From: Actinomadura meyerae
Lineage (GTDB): Bacteria; Actinomycetota; Actinomycetes; Streptosporangiales; Streptosporangiaceae
DNA: 64,000 nucleotides
Reading direction: 5' to 3'
NCBI RefSeq assembly: GCF_900188445.1
Contig: NZ_FZOR01000001.1
Location: forward strand, 186,001-250,000
Shown here piece after piece: positions 51,373-60,601 of the stretch (position 1 is its first letter; each line of letters starts with the position of its first letter). The translations under genes were made by a program, and so were the position numbers. Under the pieces are notes generated by a model, which did not search any database, was not told the origin of the DNA, and saw nothing but the letters and a program-made list of their open reading frames with translations.

Positions 51373-51956
51373 GGCCCGGAGACCGCGTCGAGGAGCCTGG
51401 CGAGCCGGCCGCGGAGCCCCCGGGGCGTCCGCGCCGGCTCCCGCCCGGCGGCGGCGCTGACGAGGTGCTGCGCCCCGTCGAACGACATCAGCGCCTCGTC
51501 CGGCGGGACGGTCAGCGCCTCGTGCGCGAGGCCCCGCAGCTCTCGGTCGCCGCTCTCCAGCGCCAGCACGGTCGCGCCGGTGCGGCGGGCGTCGTCGACC
51601 CGCTCCAGCAGCGGGACGGGCGCCTCGTCCTCGGCGACGACGAACAGCGTCTCGCCGCGCCGGGCCGCCTCCAGCCGCTCCAGGCCGACCCGCAGGTGCG
51701 GCGGCGCGTCCGCGGGCGGCGTCCAGCGGACCAGCGTCGGCGCCAGGCCGGGGACCCCGCCGAGCCGGCTCTCGTCGTCCAGGTGCGCGGCCAGGTGCCA
51801 CGGGTCGCCGGCGGGCGTGCCGACCAGCAGCAGCCCGCCCGGCGTGCGGGAGGTGACCCGCAGCGCCCGGCCGAACTCCTCGGTCCGCTCCAGCCAGCCC
51901 GTGGTCGACAGGACCTCGCGCAACATGGTGATCTGCTCGGCGTCCACGGGCACCAT
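51360..51956 (-). CDS. hypothetical protein of unknown fold
   Basis: A 198-residue soluble protein without signal peptide. The middle RRTGATVLALESGDRELRGLAHEALTVP looks a little like the strand-loop of SIS-type sugar-phosphate domains, but key Ser/Thr residues are not assignable. The N-terminus VDAEQITMLREVLSTTGW is helical. Its stop lies inside the 14-bp tandem array, so the last residues PVVE come from the repeat. It is divergent from the F420:NADP oxidoreductase gene. I do not recognise the family. Confidence 0.55.
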   Translation of the reverse strand: MVPVDAEQITMLREVLSTTGWLERTEEFGRALRVTSRTPGGLLLVGTPAGDPWHLAAHLDDESRLGGVPGLAPTLVRWTPPADAPPHLRVGLERLEAARRGETLFVVAEDEAPVPLLERVDDARRTGATVLALESGDRELRGLAHEALTVPPDEALMSFDGAQHLVSAAAGREPARTPRGLRGRLARLLDAVSGPVVE

Positions 51957-52035
51957 GGTGCCGCACCCGGCGCCCTGATCAGGAGGTTTTCCGCGAGCCG
52001 GGAGCCCTGGCCGCGGCGTGCCGGAGGCGGTTTGG

Positions 52036-52041
52036 CAGACT
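52036..52041 (+). promoter_or_regulatory. -10-like CAGACT of a leaderless start
   Basis: It ends seven bases before the ATG at 52049, which has no ribosome site. Confidence 0.35.
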
Positions 52042-52048
52042 CGGCCGC

Positions 52049-52753
52049 ATGACTGAGCAGCAGCAGAAGACGCCTTACGACCTTCCCGACGTCGGCGGCC
52101 TGTCGATCGGCATCCTCGGCGGCACCGGCGACCAGGGCAAGGGCCTCGCCCGCCGGTTCGCGCTCGCCGGGCACGAGGTGACGATCGGGTCCCGCCGGGC
52201 CGAGCGCGCCCAGGCCGCCGCCGACGAGCTGGCCGCCGAGGACGCCGCCCTGCGGATCTCCGGCGCGGAGAACCCGGTCGCGGCCGGGCGGTCGGACATC
52301 GTGGTCGTCGCCGTCCCGTGGGACGGCCACAAGGCCACGCTGGAGTCGCTGCGCGAGGAGCTGGCCGGGAAGGTCGTCGTCGACTGCGTGAACCCGCTCG
52401 GCTTCGAGAAGGGCAAGGGCGCGTTCGCGCTGCCGGTCGAGGAGGGCAGCGCCGCCGAGCAGGCCGCCGCCGTGCTGCCGGACAGCCGCGTGGTCGCCGC
52501 CTTCCACCACGTCTCCGCCAAGCTGCTGCTCGACCCCGGCGTGGACGAGATGGAGCTGGACGTCCTCGTCCTCGGCAACGACCGCGAGGCCACCGACACC
52601 GTCCAGGCCCTCGCGGGCCGGATCCCCGGCATGCGCGGCGTCTACGGCGGCCGGCTGCACAACGCCCACCAGGTCGAGGCGTTCACCGCCAACCTCATCT
52701 CCATGAACCGCCGCTACAAGGCCCACGCGGGGCTGCGGATCACCGACGTCTAG
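52049..52753 (+). CDS. npdG: F420-dependent NADP oxidoreductase
   Basis: A 234-residue flavin-like cofactor enzyme passing hydride between reduced F420 and NADP. The dinucleotide loop GILGGTGDQGKGLARRFA with SRRAERAQ after the second strand fits NADP. VVVAVPWDG, VNPLGFEKGKG and FHHVSAKLLLDP are family landmarks. It may serve the LLM-class oxidoreductase at 40871. Confidence 0.92.
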   Translation: MTEQQQKTPYDLPDVGGLSIGILGGTGDQGKGLARRFALAGHEVTIGSRRAERAQAAADELAAEDAALRISGAENPVAAGRSDIVVVAVPWDGHKATLESLREELAGKVVVDCVNPLGFEKGKGAFALPVEEGSAAEQAAAVLPDSRVVAAFHHVSAKLLLDPGVDEMELDVLVLGNDREATDTVQALAGRIPGMRGVYGGRLHNAHQVEAFTANLISMNRRYKAHAGLRITDV

Positions 52754-52810
52754 CGCGCCGCCGAACCGCGGGCGTCCGATCAAGCGTCCCCGCCGGGGCT
52801 GAACGATCGT

Positions 52811-52816
52811 TAAGCT
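52811..52816 (+). promoter_or_regulatory. -10-like TAAGCT of a leaderless start
   Basis: It ends seven bases before GTG 52824. It overlaps the end of the palindrome AACGATCGTT (52802-52811), which could be an operator. Confidence 0.35.
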
Positions 52817-52823
52817 CGGTGCG

Positions 52824-53915
52824 GTGCCGAGTTTGAACGATCCGGAGGCGGCGCGGCGACCACTGGTCCTGCTGCCCTCGGCCACGGTGGGGCCGCTGCG
52901 CGCGGTGGCCACGCGGGTCGGGATCGCGTTGCTGCTGCTGTTCGCCGTGGTCGTCGCCGTGTACGCCGACCGCGGCGGCTACCGCGACACCGGGGACGGG
53001 GAGCTGTCCCTGCTGGACGCGTTCTACTACGCCACGGTGACCGTCTCGACCACCGGCTACGGCGACATCACCCCGGTGGGTGACGCGGCCCGGCTGGTCA
53101 ACATCCTCTTCATCACGCCCGTGCGGGTGCTCTTCCTCATCGTCCTCGTGGGCACCACCCTGGAGGTCCTCGCGGAACGCACCCGCGAGGACTGGCGCAA
53201 GTCACGCTGGAGGGCACGCGTGCGCGACCACATCGTGGTGGCCGGCTACGGCACGAAGGGCCGCAGCGCCATCAAGACCCTGCTGAGCACGGGCGTCGAA
53301 CGCAAGTCGATCGTCGTCGTCGACCCCGACCCGCGCGTGGTCGCGGAGGCGGCCGAGGCCGGGTTCGTGAGCATCGTCGGGGACGCGACCCGCAACTCGG
53401 TGCTGAAGCAGGCGGGGGTGCAGCGGGCCCGGGAGATCGTGGTGGCGAGCGCCCGCGACGACACCGCGGTGCTGATCACCCTGACCGCGCGGCAGCTCAA
53501 CCCGCACGCCGGGATCCAGGCGTCGGTGCGCGAGTCGGAGAACGTCCCGCTGCTGCGGCAGTCGGGCGCCGACCGGGTGGTGACGTCGTCGGAGGCGGCG
53601 GGGCGGCTGCTCGGGATGTCCACCAGCCAGCCCGCGGTCAGCGCGGTCATCGAGGACCTCCTCGACCAGGGCAGCGGCCTCGACCTGGTGTCCCGGGAGG
53701 TGCGGCCGGACGAGGCGGGCGAGTCGCTCGCGGCGGTGCGCGAGCCGGTGCTCGCGGTCGTCCGGGAGGGCCGGACGCTGCCGTACGACCACCCGGAGTG
53801 CACGCCGCTGGAGGCCGGCGACCGGCTGATCTTCGTGCGCTCGTCGGGGCGCCCGCGCGCCCGTCCCGCCCCCGGGGAGGGAGCGGACGGCGCCTCCGCT
53901 GCGTCCGAACACTGA
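52824..53915 (+). CDS. potassium channel with RCK/TrkA-N domain
   Basis: A 363-residue two-helix channel. The pore has the selectivity filter TTGYGD (about residues 76-81), framed by helices at 30-50 and 90-115. The cytoplasmic RCK domain begins VVAGYGTKGRSAIK and contains a Rossmann nucleotide site (VVVDPDP), with a TrkA-C-like end. It probably gates K+ in response to nucleotide or Ca2+. The GTG at 52824 is six or seven bases after a -10 box. Confidence 0.92.
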   Translation: MPSLNDPEAARRPLVLLPSATVGPLRAVATRVGIALLLLFAVVVAVYADRGGYRDTGDGELSLLDAFYYATVTVSTTGYGDITPVGDAARLVNILFITPVRVLFLIVLVGTTLEVLAERTREDWRKSRWRARVRDHIVVAGYGTKGRSAIKTLLSTGVERKSIVVVDPDPRVVAEAAEAGFVSIVGDATRNSVLKQAGVQRAREIVVASARDDTAVLITLTARQLNPHAGIQASVRESENVPLLRQSGADRVVTSSEAAGRLLGMSTSQPAVSAVIEDLLDQGSGLDLVSREVRPDEAGESLAAVREPVLAVVREGRTLPYDHPECTPLEAGDRLIFVRSSGRPRARPAPGEGADGASAASEH

Positions 53916-53947
53916 CATATCATCGGGGTGGCGACAGGCAGGTGGAC

Positions 53948-54283
53948 ATGCGAGAGATCCGGTCGGCAGATCCGTGGAGCGCCTTTCTGGCCCCTCCCAG
54001 GCGCGGCACGGGGGCGCGCGGGGAGCCCGGTGCGGCGCCCGCCGCCGAGCCCGGTCCGCCCGCCGGCGCCGGCGCCGGGTCCGGGCCCGTGCCCGAGGAC
54101 GCGTGCCGGCGCGTGCTGGCCCACCTGAGGGCGACCGGGGCGCCGCAGTCGCTGGAGCAGCTCCACCACGCGACCCGGCTCGGCCTGCTGGAGGTCGCGG
54201 ACGCCGTCGACGCGCTGCGCGAGCGCGGCCTGGTCGCCGTCGAGCGCGAGATCGACGAGGTCGTCCGGCTGACCGGGGACTGA
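53948..54283 (+). CDS. small winged-helix-like protein
   Basis: A 111-residue protein. The first half is a Pro/Gly/Ala-rich linker; the second half (CRRVLAHLRATGAPQSLEQLHHATRLGLLEVADAVDALRERGLVAVER) looks like a winged-helix DNA- or protein-binding domain. ATG 53948 follows AGGTGG. The membrane-protein gene starts four bases after its stop, so the pair is an operon. Function unknown. Confidence 0.6.
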   Translation: MREIRSADPWSAFLAPPRRGTGARGEPGAAPAAEPGPPAGAGAGSGPVPEDACRRVLAHLRATGAPQSLEQLHHATRLGLLEVADAVDALRERGLVAVEREIDEVVRLTGD

Positions 54284-54287
54284 GCCG

Positions 54288-55031
54288 GTGCTCGGGTACG
54301 CCGTCGCCGTCTCGCTGAGCTGCCTGGTCGGCATCGCCGAGCTGGTCAGCCGCTACCGGGACCGGCCCACCACGCTCGTCCGGGTGCCGTCCACCTGGGC
54401 GTACGTGCTGATCAACGGGGGAGCGGGCGCCGGGTCGCTGCTGCTCCTGCACACCTTCGGCTGGCGGTTCGGCGTGCAGTCGCCGCAGATCGCCGACGCG
54501 ACGCAGGTGCTGGTCGCGAGCCTCGGCTCGATGATGGTGTTCCGCAGCGCGGTGTTCACCGTCCGGGTCGGGGACGAGGACGTCGCGGTCGGCCCGAGCA
54601 CGCTGCTGACCTCCCTGCTCGCCGCCGCCGACCGGGGCGTCGACCGCATGCAGGCCAAGACCCGCGCGCACGAGGCGGGCGAGATCATGCGCGGCGTCTC
54701 GTTCGCGAAGTCGCGGCTGGCGCTGCCGACCTACTGCCTGGGGCTGCTGCAGAACGTCTCCGCCGAGGACCAGGCCGACCTGCGCACCGCCGTGGACGCC
54801 CTCGCGGGCAGCGAGATGACCGACGGGCAGATGGCCCTCAACCTGGGGCTGCTGCTGATGAACGTGGCCGGGCCCGACGTCCTGCGCTCGGCCGTGGAGA
54901 CGCTCCGCGACGAGATCACGGCCGACGGCGCGCAGGCGCCGCCCGTCCCGGCGCCCCGGGAAGGCGAGGCCCGCCTGCCCGGAGGCGGTGCGGCGCGGGT
55001 CCGCGCGGCCCGGTCGGACCCCGACGAGTAG
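54288..55031 (+). CDS. three-helix membrane protein of unknown function
   Basis: A 247-residue protein. Hydrophobic segments lie near 1-18, 42-60 and 77-95, and the rest is cytoplasmic with a Cys-containing ALPTYCLGLLQ and a charged tail. GTG 54288 follows the winged-helix gene by four bases. I do not recognise the family. Position after a winged-helix-like gene suggests a membrane-tethered regulatory pair. Confidence 0.55.
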   Translation: MLGYAVAVSLSCLVGIAELVSRYRDRPTTLVRVPSTWAYVLINGGAGAGSLLLLHTFGWRFGVQSPQIADATQVLVASLGSMMVFRSAVFTVRVGDEDVAVGPSTLLTSLLAAADRGVDRMQAKTRAHEAGEIMRGVSFAKSRLALPTYCLGLLQNVSAEDQADLRTAVDALAGSEMTDGQMALNLGLLLMNVAGPDVLRSAVETLRDEITADGAQAPPVPAPREGEARLPGGGAARVRAARSDPDE

Positions 55032-55057
55032 GGCGCGACCGGGCCTTCGCGGGACGG

Positions 55058-55909
55058 TTACCGGTAGGTGTGCTCGGCGGCCGGGAAGACGCCGCCGACG
55101 ACCTCCTCGGCGTAGCCGCGGGCGGCCTCGCCGAGCAGCGTGTTCAGGTCGGCGAACTTCTTGACGAACTTGGCGGTGTGCGGGGTGAGGCCCGCCATGT
55201 CCTGCCAGACGAGCACCTGCGCGTCGGTGCCGCTGCCGCCGCCGATGCCGATCGTCGGGATGGACAGCGACGAGGTGACGCGGGAGGCGAGCTCGGCGGG
55301 GACGCATTCGAGGACGAGCGCGAACGCGCCCGCGGCCTCCAGGGCCTTCGCGTCCGCCATCAGCTCGTCGCCGTCCTGGCCGCGGCCCTGCACCCGGTAG
55401 CCGCCGAAGACGTTGACCGACTGCGGGGTGAGGCCGAGGTGGCCCATGACCGGGATGCCGGCGGAGACGAGCGCCTCGACCTGCGGGATGACCCGGCGGC
55501 CGCCCTCCAGCTTGATCGCGTGCGCGCCCGCCTCCTTCATGAAGCGGGTGGCGGTGGTCAGCGCCTCGCCGACGCCCGTCTGGTACGAGCCGAACGGCAG
55601 GTCGGCGACGACCATGGCGCGCTTGGAGCCGCGCACGACGGCCGCGGTCAGCGGGATCAGCTCGTCCACGGTGACGGGGATGGTGGAGTCGTAGCCGTAC
55701 ACGACCATCGCGGCGGAGTCGCCGACGAGCAGCACGGGGATGCCGGCCTCGTCGAAGACCCGCGCGGTCTGCGCGTCGTACGCGGTGAGCATCGGCCACT
55801 TCTCGTGCCGCTCCTTGGCGGCGGCGATGTCGCGTACGGTCACCCGCCGGGTGCTGGTGCCGCCGTAGAGGGCGGGGGGCTGCGCGGGGGGTGCGACAGA
55901 AGAAGACAT
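55058..55909 (-). CDS. panB: 3-methyl-2-oxobutanoate hydroxymethyltransferase (ketopantoate synthase)
   Basis: A 283-residue enzyme adding a hydroxymethyl group from methylene-tetrahydrofolate to ketoisovalerate, the first step of pantothenate and CoA synthesis. Metal-binding [33 protein letters not shown] and the catalytic Glu in IKLEGG are present, as is [14 protein letters not shown]. It carries a short Pro-rich N-terminus. The other pan genes are not in the window. Confidence 0.95.
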   Translation of the reverse strand: MSSSVAPPAQPPALYGGTSTRRVTVRDIAAAKERHEKWPMLTAYDAQTARVFDEAGIPVLLVGDSAAMVVYGYDSTIPVTVDELIPLTAAVVRGSKRAMVVADLPFGSYQTGVGEALTTATRFMKEAGAHAIKLEGGRRVIPQVEALVSAGIPVMGHLGLTPQSVNVFGGYRVQGRGQDGDELMADAKALEAAGAFALVLECVPAELASRVTSSLSIPTIGIGGGSGTDAQVLVWQDMAGLTPHTAKFVKKFADLNTLLGEAARGYAEEVVGGVFPAAEHTYR

Positions 55910-56029
55910 GCGTGAACCTCCGGTCTTGAGGCGCCACGGTGGCGTACCCAGACGGAACCGATCGTGCCACTTGGAAAACGATTCGGGTACCCCTTGGATT
56001 CCCCCAATCCGGACAGACCGGGAATAGGT

Positions 56030-56051
56030 TACGAAACGCTACCGTTGCGTA
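56030..56051. promoter_or_regulatory. imperfect inverted repeat before the MFS gene, probable TetR operator
   Basis: TACGAAACG and CGTTGCGTA match at eight of nine positions around a CTAC spacer. It ends five bases before the ATG at 56057. The TetR gene is directly downstream of the exporter. Confidence 0.6.
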
Positions 56052-56056
56052 TCGGC

Positions 56057-57619
56057 ATGGACCTCCAGACGATTCAGCGGCGCCGGTGGTACATCCTCGG
56101 CGTCCTCACCATGAGCCTGCTGGTGGTCGTGCTCGACAACACGATCCTCAACGTCGCGCTCAAGACCATCGCCGACCCGGAGAAGGGGCTCGGCGCCACG
56201 CAGAGCCAGCTCGAGTGGTCGATCAACTCCTACACGCTCGTCTTCGCCGGCCTGCTGTTCACCTTCGGGGTGGTCGGCGACCGGATCGGGCGCAAGCGCG
56301 TGCTCATCGGCGGCATGGCGGTGTTCGCCCTCGCCTCCCTGCTGTCGGCCTACGCGCAGTCGCCCGACCAGCTCATCTACGCCCGCGCGCTGATGGGGCT
56401 CGGCGGCGCCGCCGTGATGCCGCAGACGCTGTCGATCATCACCAACGTCTTCGAGCCGCACGAGCGCGCCCGCGCGATCGGCATCTGGGCCGGCGCCGTC
56501 GGCCTCGGCGTCGCGATCGGCCCGCTCACCGGCGGGCTGCTGCTCGCCCACTTCTGGTGGGGCTCGGTCTTCCTCATCAACGTCCCGGTCATCGCGGCCG
56601 GCGTCGCGCTGATGGCCTTCCTCGTGCCGGAGTCCCGCAACCCCGAGCCCGGACGGCTCGACCCGCTCGGCGTCCTGCTGTCGGTCATCGGCCTCGTCGT
56701 CCTGTCGTACGGCATCATCGAGGGCGGCGAGAAGGGCGACTGGCTCGCGCTCCCGGTGCTCGGCCCGATCCTCGCCGGCGCCGCCGTCATCGCGCTGTTC
56801 GTCGCGCACGAGGCCCGCACCGCGTCCCCGGCGTTCGACGTCCGGCTGTTCCGCGACCCGCGCATGTCGGCGGCCGTCGCGTCCATCGCGCTGTGCTTCT
56901 TCGCCGCGACCGGCGTGTTCTTCTTCGCCAACTTCTACATGCAGTCGGTGCGCGGCCTGACCCCGCTGGAGTCCGGCCTGATGGTGCTGCCGTTCGCGAT
57001 CGCCCAGCTCGCGTTCGCGCCGCGCAGCGCCGCGATGGTCCACCGCTTCGGCGCCAAGGCCGTCTGCACCACCGGCCTGCTGCTCGTCGCCGCCGCCCTG
57101 GCGAGCTACCAGTTCATCGGCACCGGGACCCCGATGTGGATCCTCGGCGCGATCTTCTTCGTGCAGGGCGCCGGGATGGCCAACGTCATGCCGCCCGCCA
57201 CCGAGTCGGTCATGTCCGCGCTGCCGCGCGAGAAGGCCGGCGCCGGATCGGCCATCAACAACACCGCCCGGCAGGTCGCCGTCGCGATGGGCGTCGCCGT
57301 GCTCGGCTCCGTCGTCGCGTCCGTCTACCGCCGCGACCTGGACGGCGACCTCGCCGCGCTGCCCCCGGGCGCGCGGGAGGCGGCCGGCGAGTCCATCGAG
57401 GGCGCGCACGCCGTCGCCGCCCGCATGGGCGACGCCGGGCGGCAGCTCGCCGGGCACGCCGACGCGGCCTTCGTCAACGCCATGCACACCGCCTCCGTGG
57501 TCGCCGCCGTCATCGCGCTGCTCGGCGCGCTCGTCGTCGCCAAGTGGATGCCGGGGCGCCCCGCCGCCTCCGCCGAGCCGGCCGGCGCGCCGCGCGAACC
57601 GGAGAAGGCCGCCGCGTGA
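56057..57619 (+). CDS. MFS drug-efflux transporter, DHA2 (EmrB/QacA) type
   Basis: A 520-residue, 14-helix exporter with LDNTILNVALK in helix 1, DRIGRKRVLIGG in the first loop and the antiporter motif VGLGVAIGPLTGGLLL in helix 5. I prefer ATG 56057: the operator-like repeat ends just before it, and upstream in-frame starts would put the operator inside the protein. It is close to the exporter at 195-1661 in the first-helix motif, so the two may be paralogues. It is followed after 29 bases by the TetR gene. Confidence 0.88.
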   Translation: MDLQTIQRRRWYILGVLTMSLLVVVLDNTILNVALKTIADPEKGLGATQSQLEWSINSYTLVFAGLLFTFGVVGDRIGRKRVLIGGMAVFALASLLSAYAQSPDQLIYARALMGLGGAAVMPQTLSIITNVFEPHERARAIGIWAGAVGLGVAIGPLTGGLLLAHFWWGSVFLINVPVIAAGVALMAFLVPESRNPEPGRLDPLGVLLSVIGLVVLSYGIIEGGEKGDWLALPVLGPILAGAAVIALFVAHEARTASPAFDVRLFRDPRMSAAVASIALCFFAATGVFFFANFYMQSVRGLTPLESGLMVLPFAIAQLAFAPRSAAMVHRFGAKAVCTTGLLLVAAALASYQFIGTGTPMWILGAIFFVQGAGMANVMPPATESVMSALPREKAGAGSAINNTARQVAVAMGVAVLGSVVASVYRRDLDGDLAALPPGAREAAGESIEGAHAVAARMGDAGRQLAGHADAAFVNAMHTASVVAAVIALLGALVVAKWMPGRPAASAEPAGAPREPEKAAA

Positions 57620-57648
57620 GGGCGCGGATGTGAGAGCGTGAACGCGCC

Positions 57649-58239
57649 ATGACCGGGACAGAGCGGCGGCACGGCGGGCGACCCCGCAGCGAGCGTGCCG
57701 AGAAGGCCATCATCGAGGCGGTCCTCGACCTCCTCGCCGAGGAGTCCGGCGTCGACGGCGTCTCGGTGGAGGCGGTCGCCGCGCGGGCCGGCGTCGGCAA
57801 GACGACCATCTACCGGCGCTGGCCCGGCAAGGACGCGCTCATCCTGGACGCCCTCGGGGCGGCCAAGGCGCCGCTGCCCGAGCCGTCCGGCGCCTCCGCC
57901 CGCGCCGACCTCACCGAGATCGCGCGGGCGATGGCCGCCGAGCGCGGCCGCCGCTACCTGCGGGTCTTCTGGAACGTCATGGGCGGCGCCGAGAAGTACC
58001 CCGAGCTGTACGCCCGCTACCGCCGCGACATCATCGAGCCGCGCCGCGACGTCGTCCGCCGGGTGCTGCGGCGCGGCGTCGAGACCGGCGAGCTGCGCGC
58101 CGACCTCGACGTCGAGGCGGCCATGTCCATGCTGCTCGGCACCCTCGCCGGGCGGCGGCCCGGGGAGACCTTCCCCGAGGGCCGCGCCGAGGCCGTCGTC
58201 GACACCCTCATGCGGGGCATCGGGGCGGTCCCGCGATGA
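57649..58239 (+). CDS. TetR-family transcriptional regulator
   Basis: A 196-residue repressor. The N-terminal helix-turn-helix is VSVEAVAARAGVGKTTIYRRWPGKDALI. The C-terminal ligand domain has the TetR_C type end (AAMSMLLGTLAGRRPGE). It probably represses the upstream exporter and itself at the repeat 56030-56051. The ligand is unknown. Confidence 0.9.
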   Translation: MTGTERRHGGRPRSERAEKAIIEAVLDLLAEESGVDGVSVEAVAARAGVGKTTIYRRWPGKDALILDALGAAKAPLPEPSGASARADLTEIARAMAAERGRRYLRVFWNVMGGAEKYPELYARYRRDIIEPRRDVVRRVLRRGVETGELRADLDVEAAMSMLLGTLAGRRPGETFPEGRAEAVVDTLMRGIGAVPR

Positions 58240-58293
58240 CGCGGCGGGGGCGGATGCGAAGCGATTTCGGCACGGTAGGCGTGATCTTCTCCC

Positions 58294-58320
58294 TTGCGGC
58301 GGCGTCATGCCCCATACTGT
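58294..58320 (+). promoter_or_regulatory. weak candidate promoter of the PP2C-phosphatase gene
   Basis: TTGCGG (58294-58299) and TACTGT (58315-58320) are 15 bases apart, shorter than ideal. Confidence 0.25.
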
Positions 58321-58363
58321 CGCTGGGTAGTGCTAAGACGACCGGCTGTCTGGAGCGCGTCAG

Positions 58364-60484
58364 GTGAGATCCGTCATGGCGCCGCGAGGCGATGCGCCCG
58401 CCACCGATTCCGCGTCCAGGACCCTCGTCCTGGGCATCGACGGAGCCAGGCGGATCGTCCAGTGCGGGCCGAACGCCAGGGCCGTCCTCGGCCGGGCCCC
58501 CGAGGAGCTGATCGGCCGCCCCGCCACCGACCTGGTGGGCGAGGAGGCCAAGGCCGAGCTGGAGACCCTCCTGGAGGTCGGCGACCAGGAGCGCAACGGC
58601 GTGATGACCGTGCAGCGCGGCGACCAGGGGACCTCCGCCCTCATCACCGTCCAGCCGCTCGTCGGCGGCGCCCAGGACGCCGGGCCCGCCGCGCTGCTGT
58701 TCGTCCGGGTGGAGCTGCCGCCCAGCGAGCGCTACCAGGACCCGGCCCTCATGCGCCGCGCGCTGATGGACGACCAGCTCACCCGGTTCGGCGCCTCCCT
58801 CGACCTCGACCAGTCCGCGCGCGGCCTCGTCGACGTCGTCGTCCCGCACTACTGCAACGCCGCGTCCGTCCTCGTGCTGGAGAGCCTGGTCGCCTCCGAC
58901 GAGGTGCACAGCGAGTCCGGCTCGGCCGTGCTGCGCCGCATCGCCGTCACCTCCGACGACGGCAACCCCGCCTGGACGTCCACGTTCCCCGTCGGCGAGG
59001 TGCTCGTCTTCCCCGAGGGCACCCCGTACCGCCAGGTCATGGAGACCGCCCGGCCCGTCCACCTGCCGCACATCCCGCTGGACGAGGCGACCGAGATCGG
59101 CAAGCTGTGGCGGCGCGGCCCCGCCGGCGAGCTGCTGTCCGGCGTGTCGATGGTGCTGCTGCCGCTGATCGCCCGCGACACCCTGCTCGGCTTCATCGCC
59201 TGCACCCGCGTCCCCGGCTTCCGCAAGTTCGACGCCTACGACGTCGAGATCGGCATGGAGTTCGCCGCCCGCGCCGCGATCGTCATCGACAACGCCCGGC
59301 GGTTCAGCCGCGAGCGCGCCACCGCGCTCGCGCTGCAGCGCAGCCTGCTGCCGCTGCGGCTGTCCGCGCCGTCCTCCGTCGAGGTCCGGCACCGCTACCT
59401 GCCCGGCAGCAAGCTCGTCGAGGTCGGCGGCGACTGGTACGAGTCGATCGCGCTGCCCGGCGCCCGCGTCGCGCTGATCGTCGGCGACGTCGCCGGGCAC
59501 GGCGTCCGCGCCGCCGTCACGATGGGCCGGCTGCGCACCGCCCTGCACACGCTCGCCAACCTCGAACTGCCGCCCGCCGACGCCCTGCACGTCATGCACG
59601 AGCTGATGATCGAGCTCGGCGAGCAGGAACCGCACTTCGCCACCTGCGTGTACGCCGTCTACGACGCCACCACCGGCACCATCGAGATCGCCTCCGCCGG
59701 GCACCTGCCGCCGCTCCTCGCGAGCCCCACCGGCGACAACGAGTACCTCCAGGTCCCGCCCGCCCCGCCGCTCGGCGTCGCCGGCGGCGCCGCCATCGAG
59801 AGCCGCGAGTTCACCGTCGAGGACGGCAGCCTCTTCGTCATCTACACCGACGGCCTCGTGGAGAACCGCGGCCGCGACATCGACGACGGCCTCGCCCGCC
59901 TCCAGCGCATCTTCGGTCCCGACTCCGTCGACCGCCCCATGGAGGACCTCGCCAAGGCCACCCTCGCCGGCGTCTACGCCGACCAGCACCGCGACGACAT
60001 CGCCGTCCTCATCGCCCGGCTGCGCCGCCTCCCCGAAGACCGCTACGCCTCCTGGATCCTCCCCGCCGACCCCGCCGCCGTCCGCCGCGCCCGCGGCCTC
60101 GTCAGCTCGCGCCTCGAGGAATGGGGCCTGGAAGACCTCAGCTACACCACCGAGCTGCTCGCCTCCGAACTCATCACCAACGCGCTCCGCTACGCACCCG
60201 GGCCCATCGAGCTCAGGCTCCTCATGGAACGCACGCTCGTCTGCGAAGTCCTGGACCGGTCCGCCGCCCTGCCCCGCCTGCGCCGCGCCGAAGACGACGA
60301 CGAGAACGGCCGCGGCCTCCTCGTCGTCAGCCAGCTCGCGCACCGCTGGGGCAGCCGCCGCACCGCCGCCGGCAAGGTCGTCTGGTGCGAGCAGATCGTC
60401 CCCGGCACCGACCCCGACGCCTCCGAACAGGTCCCCGCCTGGCCCGACGAGGCCTGGCCGGGCGAGAGTCATCACCGTGACTAG
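58364..60484 (+). CDS. PAS-GAF-SpoIIE phosphatase with C-terminal anti-sigma-factor-type ATPase
   Basis: A 706-residue signalling protein. A PAS-like domain (20-125) comes first, then a GAF domain (about 150-310), then a PP2C/SpoIIE phosphatase (VEVGGDWYESIALPG, VGDVAGHGVRAA, IYTDGLVENRG, HRDDIAVLI). The C-terminal HATPase_c resembles RsbW/SpoIIAB kinases (ELITNALRYAPG, GRGLLVVSQLAHRWG). Such proteins set the phosphorylation of anti-anti-sigma factors in actinomycete stress regulation. The start is GTG 58364 or ATG 58376. No sigma-factor gene is adjacent. Confidence 0.9.
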   Translation: MRSVMAPRGDAPATDSASRTLVLGIDGARRIVQCGPNARAVLGRAPEELIGRPATDLVGEEAKAELETLLEVGDQERNGVMTVQRGDQGTSALITVQPLVGGAQDAGPAALLFVRVELPPSERYQDPALMRRALMDDQLTRFGASLDLDQSARGLVDVVVPHYCNAASVLVLESLVASDEVHSESGSAVLRRIAVTSDDGNPAWTSTFPVGEVLVFPEGTPYRQVMETARPVHLPHIPLDEATEIGKLWRRGPAGELLSGVSMVLLPLIARDTLLGFIACTRVPGFRKFDAYDVEIGMEFAARAAIVIDNARRFSRERATALALQRSLLPLRLSAPSSVEVRHRYLPGSKLVEVGGDWYESIALPGARVALIVGDVAGHGVRAAVTMGRLRTALHTLANLELPPADALHVMHELMIELGEQEPHFATCVYAVYDATTGTIEIASAGHLPPLLASPTGDNEYLQVPPAPPLGVAGGAAIESREFTVEDGSLFVIYTDGLVENRGRDIDDGLARLQRIFGPDSVDRPMEDLAKATLAGVYADQHRDDIAVLIARLRRLPEDRYASWILPADPAAVRRARGLVSSRLEEWGLEDLSYTTELLASELITNALRYAPGPIELRLLMERTLVCEVLDRSAALPRLRRAEDDDENGRGLLVVSQLAHRWGSRRTAAGKVVWCEQIVPGTDPDASEQVPAWPDEAWPGESHHRD

Positions 60485-60485
60485 C

Positions 60486-60507
60486 CCAGGGGGAGCGACC
60501 CCCCTGG
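60486..60507. terminator. hairpin after the phosphatase gene
   Basis: CCAGGGGG-AGCGAC-CCCCCTGG is a perfect 8-bp stem just after the stop at 60482-60484. Confidence 0.6.
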
Positions 60508-60601
60508 AACCCCCCGTCACGAGCCGGTCGATCCTCACGCCACGGTGCGGGTTTCTGTGACCGTGCGGGTTTGCGGCGTGTCGCTGCGGTCGGCCGGCTC
60601 G

